From the NCBI GenBank assembly GCA_021414115.1, contig JAIOPD010000129.1, positions 1 through 38,229 of the forward strand: DNA of 38,229 bases, written 5' to 3'. Below, piece after piece: positions 14,468 through 23,181 of this stretch (the first letter of the stretch is position 1; every line of letters begins with the position of its first letter). The notes under the pieces are model-generated. The model did not search any database. It saw nothing but the letters and a program-made list of their open reading frames with translations, and was not told the DNA's origin. The stretch comes from Planctomycetia bacterium (GTDB taxonomy: Bacteria > Planctomycetota > Planctomycetia > Pirellulales > UBA1268). Position numbers and translations under genes: made by a program.

Positions 14468-15596
14468 GCCGAGCAGGCGGCGGCCCTTCGAGGGCGAATG
14501 CCACGATCTCCGTCGGCGCGCCGAGGCCGCCGTTGTCGGCGATCGCGATCAAGGCACGGCGGCCGTTCGCGAGCGTGGGGCCCAGGCAGAGCCCCTCGAC
14601 ATTGCAGCCGAGGGAGTCTTTCCAGAGAAGTCGCTTGGTGAGCAGGTCGGCGGCACGGCCGGCAAGATCGCGGTCGACGCCCGAGACGTCGGTTGCCTGC
14701 GAGCAGTCGACGAGATGGATGCGGTTCTCGAAGGGGGGGAGGCCGGGACCGCCCGAGCGCTCGAGCACGAGCAGTCTGTCGTCGCCCAAAGACACGAGCG
14801 CCGCCACGCCCGAGAGCGGCTCGCCCTTCAGCACCCGCACGAACGGGTGCGGTGGATCGATTGGGTAGGCGAACTCGCGTGTCTCACTCTTCGCCTCGCT
14901 GTCGCCGGTCGGGATCGGGATGCGGGCCAACCGCACGACCGTGCCCGCGGCTTCCGTCGGGGGTGGGCCGTCGGCGGGCAGGGCCTCCTCGTTCGCGGTC
15001 CAGACATGCCCGCCATCGGAATCGACGGTGAGGGCTTCGAGGCCGCGATTCGGCCGCCGACTGCGGAGCGATTCGGGGATCGGCACCACGCCGACGAGGT
15101 CGCCCGACTCGAGCGCGACGGCCCGCACCGCCGGGGTGTCTTCTTCACAGACAAGCAGGCAGGGGCCGGGATCGGCGGCCCCCCTCCGCAGTCGATGCGC
15201 CACGATGCGGCGGCTGAGCGAGTCGGGGCAGGGGGCGACATCTTCATAGTCGTGCGGCTCCTTGAGTCTCACGAGCCGAAGGTCCTCGATGCCGCGGACA
15301 GCACCATCGGCCGCCAGCGTGAGGCGGAAGCGGGCCAGCCAATGGCTGTTGTCGAGAATGGCGGCGTAACGGTCGTCGCCGAGCCAGGTCACGCCGCTGA
15401 CGCCCGTCAGTCGCACCCCGTTGCCGTCCGCGTCGGCCACGGTTTCGGGAAGCGTGAACGTGCCGCGGGCATGCACCCGATACTGCGGCATTTTATCGGC
15501 AACGGCGGCAGGCCGCGACGCAAAAGGTGAGGCCAGCAGCCCGCAGCAGACGAGCGAGGTCACCGCGAGCGACGTGAGCGTGTGACTCGGACGCAT
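14454..15596 (-). CDS. Secreted esterase-like/phytase-like protein
   Basis: A 380-aa protein with a Sec signal peptide (hydrophobic residues about 8-24; cleavage near SRPAAVA). The body is a likely beta-propeller of the 'esterase-like activity of phytase' family (Pfam Phytase-like). Family hallmarks include GVSGVTWLGDDRYAAILDN, DYEDVAPC, NRGLEALTVDSDGGHVWTAN and, near the end, NVEGLCLGPTLANGRRALI and IADNG. These secreted proteins are often annotated as phosphoester hydrolases, with little biochemical proof. It is convergent with the 108-aa gene and probably monocistronic. Confidence 0.8.
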   Translation of the reverse strand: MRPSHTLTSLAVTSLVCCGLLASPFASRPAAVADKMPQYRVHARGTFTLPETVADADGNGVRLTGVSGVTWLGDDRYAAILDNSHWLARFRLTLAADGAVRGIEDLRLVRLKEPHDYEDVAPCPDSLSRRIVAHRLRRGAADPGPCLLVCEEDTPAVRAVALESGDLVGVVPIPESLRSRRPNRGLEALTVDSDGGHVWTANEEALPADGPPPTEAAGTVVRLARIPIPTGDSEAKSETREFAYPIDPPHPFVRVLKGEPLSGVAALVSLGDDRLLVLERSGGPGLPPFENRIHLVDCSQATDVSGVDRDLAGRAADLLTKRLLWKDSLGCNVEGLCLGPTLANGRRALIAIADNGGLGAPTEIVAFALEGPPPARPTSP

Positions 15597-15640
15597 GGCC
15601 TGAATCTACCACGCGGCCCGTCGCGGCGGTTGGGCGGCTG

Positions 15641-16612
15641 TCAGGGGCCCGTGCCGGAGTCTGTCTGGAATGACGCCTGTTGCACGGCTCCGGTCTCATC
15701 CGTCGGTGCGCCGGCAAGAATCGTGCGACTCGTGCGGTAGCTCGACGTCCCTCCCGGGCGATACCCGGGATCGGGTCGACGGGTCGGCGTGGGAGGAGCG
15801 AGGGGCGCCGCAGCCGGCGCGGAACTGGCGGGCATGCCCGCCGGGGCGGCAGAGGACGGCGGCAGTGAAACTTCCGAGGGCAGGGCCGCCGGGCTGCCGA
15901 ATGCCCCGGACGTCGAGGCCGGCGCCGCGGGCATCGAGCCGCCGGAGAAGCGGCTGCCCATCGTCGAGCCATATCGCGACTCGGTCGTGGCCGGCATGGC
16001 TGCCGGCGGCGTCGACCAGCTGTCGGCTCCACGGGCATCGGCGACCCGCGTGCCGGCAGGTTCAACGGCGGCCGTGCCGGCCGCGGCACCAAACGCCGCT
16101 GCTGCGGCCGGAGCCTGCGGAGCGGCCGCGGGAGCGCTGCCGTACGGGCCGACCTGCGGCGTGATCGAGGAAAGTCCGGTCGGAGGGGCGTTCGACGCAG
16201 CCACCTGCGCGGGGGCGGTCGGCAGGGCCTCGGGAGTCGTCGGCGCGGCGGGCCGCGACCCATAAATGACGGCTGCCGGCTCGACGGGCGACTGGAGTTG
16301 CGGCTGCACCGCGGATGCCGTCGACGACTGTCCGGCCGCTTGCGAGTTGGCGAGGACGTAACCGTCGGGCGTGGTGGTCGTCGGATACGGCTTGGCCGCC
16401 GCCGATGGCTTGGTGACGTCGGTCGGGGCAGGGGGGGCCGACGCGAGTTTCGACGCGTCTTCGGGACTGCCGCCGAACGTCCACCACGAAGGCTTGGCCG
16501 TCCAGCTGCTGCCAGACTTACAGCCCACCGCGGTCACGGCCACGACCATGGCCACCGTGCCCCGGATGGCCGTGCCGGCAAGAAACCGCTGCCACTTCGA
16601 CGCCGTGATCAT
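15641..16612 (-). CDS. Pro/Ala/Ser-rich lipoprotein
   Basis: A 323-aa protein. The start at 16612 has GGAGG 8 bases upstream. A hydrophobic signal (GTVAMVVAVTAVGC) ends in a lipobox cysteine at about residue 31. The mature part begins KSGSSWTAKPSWWTFGG and is then almost entirely low-complexity Pro, Ala, Ser and Thr. It has no folded domain, except a short conserved-looking tail with YRPGGTSSYRTSRT and QQASFQTD. The sequence suggests an extended, disordered cell-envelope spacer. Planctomycetes have many such lipoproteins and their roles are unknown. Confidence 0.7.
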   Translation of the reverse strand: MITASKWQRFLAGTAIRGTVAMVVAVTAVGCKSGSSWTAKPSWWTFGGSPEDASKLASAPPAPTDVTKPSAAAKPYPTTTTPDGYVLANSQAAGQSSTASAVQPQLQSPVEPAAVIYGSRPAAPTTPEALPTAPAQVAASNAPPTGLSSITPQVGPYGSAPAAAPQAPAAAAAFGAAAGTAAVEPAGTRVADARGADSWSTPPAAMPATTESRYGSTMGSRFSGGSMPAAPASTSGAFGSPAALPSEVSLPPSSAAPAGMPASSAPAAAPLAPPTPTRRPDPGYRPGGTSSYRTSRTILAGAPTDETGAVQQASFQTDSGTGP

Positions 16613-16759
16613 GCAAACTGCCTCCGGACGGGATCCATGTACCCAGGAAAAGGGGAATAGGATCCCGCCGGAAGGCGAGTCAACGTCATCCCGCGAGCGC
16701 TTTCGCACGCAGCGGTGGCGATGTAAAGATGGGCGAGCCTGGCAGGAGGCTGTGGTCGC

Positions 16760-17374
16760 TTACTTCTTGATCGTGGCGAACCGCTTGCCGATGGCGTCCC
16801 AGTCGATGACGTTGTAGAAGGCGCTCACGTAGTCGGCGCGGCGATTCTGGTAGAGCAGGTAATACGCGTGCTCCCAGACGTCGATGCCGAGCAGCGGCGT
16901 GTTGCCGTGCATCACCGGGCTGTCCTGATTGGCGGTGCTCTCGATCAGGAGCTTGCCTTTGGGGTCGGCCGAGAGCCAGGCCCAGCCGCTCCCAAAACGG
17001 CCCATGGCCGCCTTGGTGAATTCCTCCTTGAACTTGTCGAACCCACCAAAGACGGAGCGGACGGCCTCGGCGAGATGGCCGGCCGGTTCGCCCCCCTTGC
17101 CCTTGGCAAGCGACTCCCAGAAGAGCGAGTGATTGGCGTGCCCGCCGCCGTTGTTGCGGACCACCGTGCGGATCGCCTCGGGCACCTTCTCCAGATCGGC
17201 GATCAGTTTTTCGACGGGCAACGCCGCCAGGTCCGCGTGGCCCTCGAGCGCCTTGTTGACGTTGGTCACGTAGGCGGCGTGGTGCTTGTCGTGGTGGATC
17301 TCCATCGTGCGGGCGTCGATGTAGGGCTCCAGCGCGTCGAAGGCGTAGGTCAGCGGGGGCAGCGTGTAGGCCAT
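16760..17374 (-). CDS. sodA: Superoxide dismutase, Mn type
   Basis: A 204-aa cytoplasmic enzyme that dismutates superoxide to peroxide and oxygen. The metal ligands are visible: His27 ([13 protein letters not shown]), His in [11 protein letters not shown], and Asp and His in [12 protein letters not shown]. The phrases [11 protein letters not shown] and TANQDSPVM are typical of manganese or cambialistic enzymes rather than iron ones. The start at 17374 (MAYTLPPL) fits the family exactly, with CGGAG about 8 bases upstream. A promoter is visible at 17421-17449. A weak hairpin (16736-16751) follows the gene. Confidence 0.95.
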   Translation of the reverse strand: MAYTLPPLTYAFDALEPYIDARTMEIHHDKHHAAYVTNVNKALEGHADLAALPVEKLIADLEKVPEAIRTVVRNNGGGHANHSLFWESLAKGKGGEPAGHLAEAVRSVFGGFDKFKEEFTKAAMGRFGSGWAWLSADPKGKLLIESTANQDSPVMHGNTPLLGIDVWEHAYYLLYQNRRADYVSAFYNVIDWDAIGKRFATIKK

Positions 17375-17420
17375 GAGAATGCTCCGAAAAAAGGGGGACA
17401 ACCGTGGCTCGTGTGGCAGG

Positions 17421-17449
17421 ATCGTAGCCGACCTGGATCGGGGCGGCAA
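17421..17449 (-). promoter_or_regulatory. Candidate sodA promoter
   Basis: On the minus strand TTGCCG (17449-17444), a 17-base spacer and TACGAT (17426-17421). Each hexamer matches consensus at four of six positions. The predicted start gives a leader of about 40 bases before sodA. No iron- or oxidant-responsive operator is recognisable. Confidence 0.5.
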
Positions 17450-17724
17450 ATCGCCGGCCTCCGTCGCGACCGTGCCGGTCGGTGCGGTTAGAGCGACCGT
17501 GCGTCGGAAGCCGGCGGTGCCGAACCTGCACGGCGTGCTTTCTCTCATGCCGCGGCAGCGGCCGCTGATTGCCCCCCGTCGTCATGGTCGAAGGAGAGTG
17601 GGCAGGGATCGACACCTGGGCGGCGGGCGGCCGTCTGAATTGTTGGTCTCCGTCGGGGTGTCGCGCCCCCGTTCTGGCAAGGATTGCCGGGACGTCACCG
17701 TCATCGAATGGATTCGAACCTGCC
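17450..17724. other. Intergenic stretch between divergent sodA and membrane-protein genes
   Basis: The whole sodA to 17725 gap is about 350 bases. Beyond the sodA promoter I see no gene, RNA or repeat. Open frames read through it on both strands because of high GC, but with no domain or ribosome-binding site. Confidence 0.4.
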
Positions 17725-18813
17725 ATGTCCCTGAATGCGAATCAGCGGCGCGACCAGCGTCGCCGCCTGGTCGTCTCCTGGAAGCGGTCCGCCGATCCGG
17801 CGCAGGCCGCCGCCGCTGAATCACCGCGGGTGATGGCGGCCTACGACCCCGAAGCTCATCCGGAGAAGCAGCGGGGGCCGGCCACGCTCCTGCCGACCGG
17901 CATCGGCGGGCTGTCGCTGGCGGTCCTCGCGATCACCCTGCCACTCGTGGCGGCGGTCGCTGCCGGGGCCGGCGAGCACCTGTTCGGCCGGTCACTCTTC
18001 AGCGGCGGCGGCCGGTTTGCCCGCACGCTCGCGGCGGCCGACGCGGTCTTCGATCCGCGGACGGCCTCGTCGCTGCAGGGCTGGCTGGCGCACATGTACC
18101 TCGTGGCTGCTGCCGGCGTGGCGGTCATCGTGCGGCTGATGCGGCGGCACCGCCGCGACGACTACAAGGGGCGGTTTCGCGCGTGGGGGTGGATGGCCGC
18201 GCTGTTCCTGATCGCCGCCTGCTCGTCAATCGTCCCGGTGGGGCGGCTGTTCGGGACGGCGATGTCGGACGCGACGGGAGTCATGCTCGGGCCCGACGGT
18301 ATCGGCTGGTGGATTTCCCTCGCGACGATTGCGTTGACGGCCGTCGCGTTCTGGGCAGTGCTGCCCCTGCACGAGCGGACGGCCACCGCGCTGTGGCTGT
18401 CGGCCGCACTCGTGGCCTGGGCCGGTGCGGCGGCGGCGACGTGGCTGGCCGCGAGTCGCGAACGCGTCGTGGTCGCAGGGCTCGCGGCCTGGTCGTTGGG
18501 CGCGGCCTTCGCCATGATCGCGATGCTCGCGGCGGCCCGGTCGGTGATCCGCGAGGTGCGCGGCCAGTGCGGACGGGTGGCAAAGCCGAAGGTGAAGGCC
18601 GACAAGCCGGAAAAGCAGCGGCAGGCACCCGCTGTTTCTCGGCCCGTGGAGGATGACGAGACCGACGGCTCCTCCTTCGACGCGGACGAGCCGGCAGCGG
18701 ACGAGGGCGAGACAGTTTATGTTGACGGGTCGGAACACGACCATCGACACCTGTCGAAGGCGGAGCGGAAACGGCTCCGTAAACTCGCCCGCATGAACGG
18801 AACCGCTGCATGA
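17725..18813 (+). CDS. Polytopic membrane protein, unknown
   Basis: A 362-aa protein starting at the ATG at 17725 (MSLNANQRRDQRRRLVVSW). A basic cytoplasmic N-terminus is followed by about seven predicted membrane helices (for example GLSLAVLAITLPLVAAVAAG, MYLVAAAGVAVIVRL, WMAALFLIAACSSIV, GLAAWSLGAAFAMIAMLAAA). The C-terminus is long, soluble and highly charged: Lys-rich, then acidic (DETDGSSFDADEPAADEGE), ending KAERKRLRKLARMNG. No family is recognised. The stop codon overlaps the gltX start (ATGA at 18810-18813), indicating translational coupling with glutamyl-tRNA synthetase. The start lacks a strong ribosome-binding site, and a longer N-terminus from 17569 is possible but less likely. 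Confidence 0.75.
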   Translation: MSLNANQRRDQRRRLVVSWKRSADPAQAAAAESPRVMAAYDPEAHPEKQRGPATLLPTGIGGLSLAVLAITLPLVAAVAAGAGEHLFGRSLFSGGGRFARTLAAADAVFDPRTASSLQGWLAHMYLVAAAGVAVIVRLMRRHRRDDYKGRFRAWGWMAALFLIAACSSIVPVGRLFGTAMSDATGVMLGPDGIGWWISLATIALTAVAFWAVLPLHERTATALWLSAALVAWAGAAAATWLAASRERVVVAGLAAWSLGAAFAMIAMLAAARSVIREVRGQCGRVAKPKVKADKPEKQRQAPAVSRPVEDDETDGSSFDADEPAADEGETVYVDGSEHDHRHLSKAERKRLRKLARMNGTAA

Positions 18814-20369
18814 CCGTCCGCACCCGATTCGCACCCAGCCCGACCGGCTACCTGCACATCGGCGGCGTCCGCACCGCGCTTTTCAACTGGCTCTTCGCGC
18901 GGCGGCACGGCGGACAGTTCATCCTCCGAATCGACGACACCGATGCGGAGCGGAACGTCGACGAGGCGCTCGAGCCGATCCTCTCGGGCCTGAAGTGGCT
19001 GGGCATCGATTGGGACGAGGGCCCGGGAGTGGGTGGTCCGCACGCGCCCTACTTCCAGTCGCAGCGGGCCGCTGGGCATCGCGCCGCCGCCGAGCGGCTG
19101 CTCGCCGCGGGCCATGCCTACCGCGACTTCGCCCGACCGGAGGAGCTCGACGAGGAACGCAAGGCCGCCCAGGCCGCCGGCAAACCCTTCCTTTACAGCC
19201 GACGGTTCGCGGCCTTCGACGATGCGGCGGCGGCAAAGTGGGCCGCCGAGGGCAGGCAGAGCGTCGTGCGGCTGAAGATGCCCCGCGAAGGCGCGCTGGT
19301 GATCGACGATGCCGTCCGCGGGCGGGTGGAGTTTGCCTGGGAACGCGAGCAGGATCATGTCATCCAGCGAGCCGACGGGTCGTGCCTGTACCACTTGGCC
19401 AGCGTCGTCGACGACCACGACCTCGCGATCACGCATGTGATCCGGGCCGAGGAACACCTCTCCAACACGCCGCGGCAGGCGTTCATCGCCATGTCGCTGG
19501 GCTATGCTCTGCCCGCCTACGCCCACCTGCCGCTCGTCGCCGAGCCGGGCAGCCGGACGAAGCTCTCGAAGCGGAAACTCGCGCAGTATCTCAAGAACGC
19601 CGACTTCAAGCAGATCTCGGAACACGGCACCAAGATCGCGGAGCGGATCGGTCTGGCCCCCGAGGCCGACACCTTCAATCCCGTGATCGTCGACTTCTAC
19701 CGCGAGGTGGGCTATCTGCCGTGGGCGATCGACAACTACCTCGCGCTCCTCGGCTGGTCCTACGACGACAAGACGGAGTTTTTCTCGCGCGACGAGCTCA
19801 TCCAGCACTTCACGCTGGAGCGGATCAACTCGTCACCGGCGAGCTTCGATCCGAAGAAGCTCTGGGCGGTGCAGGACCACTACATGGGAGAGCGGTCGAC
19901 CGACGAGAAGCTCGCCCTGATGCTGCCTTTCCTCGTGAAGGCGAAGCTCGTGGCCGAGCCGCCGCCGGCTGAGGCCGTGGCGACGGTGCGGCAGGTGATC
20001 GAGGCGTCGGGCGACCGGCTCAAGGTGGCAGGCGACATTCTCGGCTACGCCGATTTCTTTCTCGTGGACGAGCCGCCGATGGACGAGGCCGCCGTGAAGC
20101 AGCGGCTCGCGAAGCCGGGCGTGCGGCCGTTGCTGGAGGCCTTTGCTGCGGAAGTGACGACGGTCGAGCCCTTCGAGACGCCGGCGCTCGAAGCCGCGCT
20201 CAAGCGTGTGGTGGAGGCGGCGGGCGTGAAGACGGGCGATCTCGTCCATGCCGTCCGCGTGGCGGTGACGGGCAAGACCGTGGGCCCGGGCCTCTACGAT
20301 TGCCTGGCGATCCTCGGCCGCGAGCAGTCGCTCGCCCGTCTCGCCCGGGCCCTGCCGCTCTGCGGCTGA
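18810..20369 (+). CDS. gltX: Glutamyl-tRNA synthetase
   Basis: A 519-aa class I aminoacyl-tRNA synthetase that charges tRNA-Glu. It begins with RFAPSPTGYLHIGGVRTALF, which contains the HIGH-type signature as HIGG (His16-Gly19). The second ATP motif is KLSKR at 251-255. The zinc-finger region typical of some GluRS is not obvious. The C-terminal anticodon-binding helices run to the end. The length is at the upper end of the bacterial range. The ATG overlaps the stop of the upstream membrane-protein gene. A discriminating or non-discriminating specificity cannot be decided from sequence alone. An inverted-repeat element starts 32 bases after the stop. Confidence 0.96.
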   Translation: MTVRTRFAPSPTGYLHIGGVRTALFNWLFARRHGGQFILRIDDTDAERNVDEALEPILSGLKWLGIDWDEGPGVGGPHAPYFQSQRAAGHRAAAERLLAAGHAYRDFARPEELDEERKAAQAAGKPFLYSRRFAAFDDAAAAKWAAEGRQSVVRLKMPREGALVIDDAVRGRVEFAWEREQDHVIQRADGSCLYHLASVVDDHDLAITHVIRAEEHLSNTPRQAFIAMSLGYALPAYAHLPLVAEPGSRTKLSKRKLAQYLKNADFKQISEHGTKIAERIGLAPEADTFNPVIVDFYREVGYLPWAIDNYLALLGWSYDDKTEFFSRDELIQHFTLERINSSPASFDPKKLWAVQDHYMGERSTDEKLALMLPFLVKAKLVAEPPPAEAVATVRQVIEASGDRLKVAGDILGYADFFLVDEPPMDEAAVKQRLAKPGVRPLLEAFAAEVTTVEPFETPALEAALKRVVEAAGVKTGDLVHAVRVAVTGKTVGPGLYDCLAILGREQSLARLARALPLCG

Positions 20370-20401
20370 ACCCGAGCCCCCGGATTGGCTCGTTGAAGGT
20401 C

Positions 20402-20534
20402 GGGGCTGCCCGTGCCCCGAGGGCCGGACGTTCACCTCGGCCCTCCAGGCCTCGGCTCTCTGCATGTCCGCTGCGCTTCGGCATCCTGCCTTCGCTTGCT
20501 CCCATAGCCCGGCTCTCGGGGCACGGGCAGCCCC
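20402..20534. repeat. Inverted-repeat-ended element, copy A
   Basis: A 133-bp element bounded by 26-bp inverted repeats at 20402-20427 and 20509-20534 that agree at 25 of 26 positions (GGGGCTGCCCGTGCCCCGAG at the outer end). The interior includes CTGCGCTTCGGCATCCTGCC, which is shared with copy B. It has no open frame of its own and no target-site duplication is apparent. It lies between the convergent 3' ends of gltX and the PQQ-propeller gene. The ends could pair as a long hairpin in RNA or DNA. Confidence 0.85.
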
Positions 20535-20603
20535 TCACGCGAACGCTGGGTAGATGGAATTTATGTCGCGCGGAAAATGTGTTGGTGAGCCGCCCTTTCT
20601 TTC

Positions 20604-20637
20604 GGGAAGCCCCAAGCGCGAGCGCGGGGTATACGGG
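20604..20637 (+). repeat. Dispersed short palindromic repeat, copy 2
   Basis: GGGAAGCCCCAAGCGCGAGC followed by GCGGGGTATACGGG. It is nearly identical to copy 4 (27384-27413, opposite strand) and similar to copies 1 and 3. It lies 69 bases beyond the inverted-repeat element, in the same convergent intergenic region. Confidence 0.7.
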
Positions 20638-20652
20638 TTGCCTCGTGCCGGC

Positions 20653-21972
20653 TCACTCTGCCAGTGACACTCGGATGATCTCGGTGTCGTTCCGGACCAC
20701 GATCGACTTGTTGGCGTAGGCCGGAGCGCACCACACCACCTCGCGGCCGAAGGCGACGTTCGTCGGCTCCAGGAGATGCGTTCGCGAGAGTTCCTCGTAG
20801 CCCGCGGGCGTGAGCTTCGCGATCACGAGGTCGCCCGTTTCGGTGAAGAGGAAGAAGCGGTCGTCCCCCTTGGCATCGCCCTGCTTCGTGATGAACGCGG
20901 TGCCCGAGCCCTGCGGCCGCTCGCCCAGCGGCCCGCCCCCCTTCCAGGCGAAGTCGCCGTCGGGAATCCGCATCGCCCGCAGTTCGCCGCTTTCATGGAA
21001 GCCGTAGACGAGGCCGTCGGCCACGAAGGGCTGCACGTTGACGGCCGAGATCCCCTGCTTGGGTTTGTTCCGCCAGACGACTTCCACGCCAGGCGCGTCG
21101 GGCTTCAGTTTCAGAAGCAGATTCTTCCCTTGATAACCGCCGATATAGAGGAAGTCGCCGACGCGGACCGGCGTCATGATGATCGAGCCGTTGTCGGCGT
21201 TGTAAGGCGTCTCCCAGAGGATCTTTCCGGTCTCGGGCTCGACCGCGTAGACGCCGTCGGGCTTCGCGAGCACGAGCTGCCGCACGCCCGCCGCCTCGAT
21301 GATCGACGGCGGCACGTAGCCCTGCTCGGGAGCTGTCCCCGTGCGCCAGACCTCCTTGCCCGTCTTCAGATCGAAGGCCGCGGCATGGGCCACGTCGGTG
21401 CCCACGACGCACACGAGCCGATCGCCGTCGACGAGCGGGTGGCTCGCCCATCCCCACAGGGCCGCCTTCGTGGCGTAGTCTTTCTTGAGATCGCGTGACC
21501 AGACGACTCGGCCCGTGGCGGCGTCGAAGCAATACAGATCGCCCTCGGCGCCGAGCGTGAAGACCAGATCGCCGTGCACGGTCGGCGTGCACCGCGGTCC
21601 GGCGGGGTAGGCGATCGTGTAGGTGACCGGATACTCGTGCTTCCAGATTTCCTTGCCCGTGGCCTCGTCGAGGCAGAACACCCGTTCGGTGCCGGTCGAC
21701 GGCTTCCGTTCGAAGTTGGCCACCTTCACGTCGGCGTCGGTGACGTAGTCGGTGACGAACACACGGCCGCCGGCGACGGCCGGGCCGGCGTAGCCGCCCT
21801 TGATCGGCATCCGCCAGAGCACCTTGGGGCCCCCGGCGGGAAACGTGGCGACGACGCCCTCTTCACGCCAGACGTTGTCGCGGCCCGGGCCCATCCACTG
21901 CGGCCAGTCGTCTCCGCGGGCGACGGCCATCGACGTCAGGGTGATCAACGTGAAGGCGAGGGGGCGATGCAT
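20653..21972 (-). CDS. Secreted PQQ-like beta-propeller protein
   Basis: A 439-aa protein with a signal peptide (residues about 1-19, LAFTLITLTSMAVARG) followed by a repeat-built beta propeller. The mature protein opens with DDWPQWMGPGRDNVWREEGV, a common start in planctomycete PQQ-propeller proteins. Blades carry repeated phrases such as VFCLDEATGKEIWKHEY, YCFDAATGRVVWSRDL, AFDLKTGKEVWRTG and AVEPETGKILWET (the AxxGxxxW tryptophan-docking motif). It should sit in the periplasm. No catalytic PQQ-dehydrogenase residues are obvious, so it may be a BamB-like scaffold or binding protein. The start at 21972 is preferred over 22020, which would precede the signal peptide. Confidence 0.85.
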   Translation of the reverse strand: MHRPLAFTLITLTSMAVARGDDWPQWMGPGRDNVWREEGVVATFPAGGPKVLWRMPIKGGYAGPAVAGGRVFVTDYVTDADVKVANFERKPSTGTERVFCLDEATGKEIWKHEYPVTYTIAYPAGPRCTPTVHGDLVFTLGAEGDLYCFDAATGRVVWSRDLKKDYATKAALWGWASHPLVDGDRLVCVVGTDVAHAAAFDLKTGKEVWRTGTAPEQGYVPPSIIEAAGVRQLVLAKPDGVYAVEPETGKILWETPYNADNGSIIMTPVRVGDFLYIGGYQGKNLLLKLKPDAPGVEVVWRNKPKQGISAVNVQPFVADGLVYGFHESGELRAMRIPDGDFAWKGGGPLGERPQGSGTAFITKQGDAKGDDRFFLFTETGDLVIAKLTPAGYEELSRTHLLEPTNVAFGREVVWCAPAYANKSIVVRNDTEIIRVSLAE

Positions 21973-22056
21973 GCGCGAGGCTCCGTGGGGCGGGGTTCCC
22001 AATCGACGACGACCAGTCATACTCTCGTTGAATTCATCACCCCTGGAAAGACCGCC

Positions 22057-22959
22057 ATGCCGTTGCTCGTCGTCGGAAGCGTCGCCCTCGATTGCGTCGA
22101 AACCCCCACCGACAAGCGCGACGACGTGCTCGGCGGCTCATGCGTGTTCTTCTCCTACGCCGCGAGCTTCTTCTCGCCGGTGAAGATGATCGGCACCGTG
22201 GGCGAGGACTGGCCGCAGCAGCACACGAAGTTTCTCGAAGATCGCGGCATCGACACCTCGGGGATCGAGACGATTCAGGGAGGCAAGACGTTTCGCTGGC
22301 GGGGCCGCTACCTGCCCAACATGAACGACCGCGAGACGCTCGAGGTGCATCTCAACGTGTTCGGCGAGTTCAAGCCGAAGCTGCACGAGAACCATCGGCA
22401 GAGCAAGTTTCTCTTTCTCGGCAACTCGTCGCCGGTGACGCAGCTGTCCGTCCTCGACCAGGTGCCGGAGGCCAGGCTCACCGTGGCCGACACGATGGAT
22501 CTCTGGATCAACATCCAGCGGGACGAACTGGAGGCGCTGCTCAAGCGGATCGACGGCCTCGTGCTCAACGACGCGGAGGCCAAGCTCCTTGCGGAAGACG
22601 AGAACCTCGTGCGGGCCGGCCACAAGGTCCGGGCGATGGGGCCGAAGTTCGTGGTCATCAAGAAGGGGGAGCATGGGGCGATGTTTTTCAGCGAGCACGA
22701 GATGTACGTCATGCCCGCCTATCCGACGCCGCGGGTGCTCGACCCGACCGGCGCCGGCGACAGTTTCGCGGGGGGCATGATGGGCCACCTCGCGTCCCTC
22801 GACCGCTTCGACCCGCAGGCCCTGAAGGAGGCCCTCGCCTACGGCGTGGTCACGGCCAGTTTCACGGTGGAGGACTTCAGCCTCGACCGCCTGGCCGAAA
22901 TCGATCGTGGTGACCTCGACCGCCGCGTGGCCGAATACCGCCAGATGCTGACGTTCTGA
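22057..22959 (+). CDS. PfkB family carbohydrate kinase
   Basis: A 300-aa ribokinase-type sugar or nucleoside kinase. The second family signature is complete at the C-terminal side: DPTGAGDSFAGGMMG, with the catalytic Asp in GAGD. The N-terminal part has LVVGSVALDCVETP and GGSCVFFSYAASFF in the place of the usual glycine-rich first signature. The substrate is not identifiable. GGAAAG lies about 8 bases before the ATG at 22057. The gene is divergent from the PQQ-propeller gene with an 84-base gap and is followed at once by a hairpin. Confidence 0.88.
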   Translation: MPLLVVGSVALDCVETPTDKRDDVLGGSCVFFSYAASFFSPVKMIGTVGEDWPQQHTKFLEDRGIDTSGIETIQGGKTFRWRGRYLPNMNDRETLEVHLNVFGEFKPKLHENHRQSKFLFLGNSSPVTQLSVLDQVPEARLTVADTMDLWINIQRDELEALLKRIDGLVLNDAEAKLLAEDENLVRAGHKVRAMGPKFVVIKKGEHGAMFFSEHEMYVMPAYPTPRVLDPTGAGDSFAGGMMGHLASLDRFDPQALKEALAYGVVTASFTVEDFSLDRLAEIDRGDLDRRVAEYRQMLTF

Positions 22960-22963
22960 CGGC

Positions 22964-22991
22964 GGTTTTCGCCCTGCCGGCGGGCAAAACC
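22964..22991 (+). terminator. Terminator-like hairpin after the PfkB gene
   Basis: GGTTTTCGCCC (22964-22974) pairs with GGGCAAAACC (22982-22991) with one bulged C and a 7-base loop, starting 5 bases after the stop codon. The T run is inside the stem rather than after it, so the termination strength is uncertain. Confidence 0.5.
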
Positions 22992-23021
22992 AAAACCTGT
23001 ACGGCCGTCCATTTTTTCTAC

Positions 23022-23050
23022 TTGCCAGGCGGGCTCGAAGCCGATAGTAT
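23022..23050 (+). promoter_or_regulatory. Candidate recA promoter
   Basis: TTGCCA (23022-23027), a 17-base spacer and TAGTAT (23045-23050). The -35 matches consensus at five of six positions and the -10 at four. Three GTTC tetramers follow downstream (23057, 23064, 23069), but their spacing (7 and 5 bases start to start) does not match a known LexA box. Confidence 0.5.
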
Positions 23051-23181
23051 ACCCGCGTTCAGTGTTCGGTTCCACGGCAAATCGCTCGATTCATGGTGGC
23101 GAAGCAACCACCCCGACGGCGTGCCGGGAAACGTGGGAGATGGTCGCCATGGTGACGGCAGTCGAAGGAGTCAACGGTCGG

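Noticed and set aside
16868-17491. Plus-strand frame across sodA
   Set aside because: Antisense to a superoxide dismutase with all metal ligands; no independent evidence.
20402-20534. Insertion sequence or transposon
   Set aside because: Too short for a transposase, no open frame, and no target-site duplication seen at either copy.
23057-23072. Possible SOS box upstream of recA (three GTTC tetramers)
   Set aside because: The spacings do not match GTTC-N7-GTTC or the Gram-positive box. Kept only as a note.
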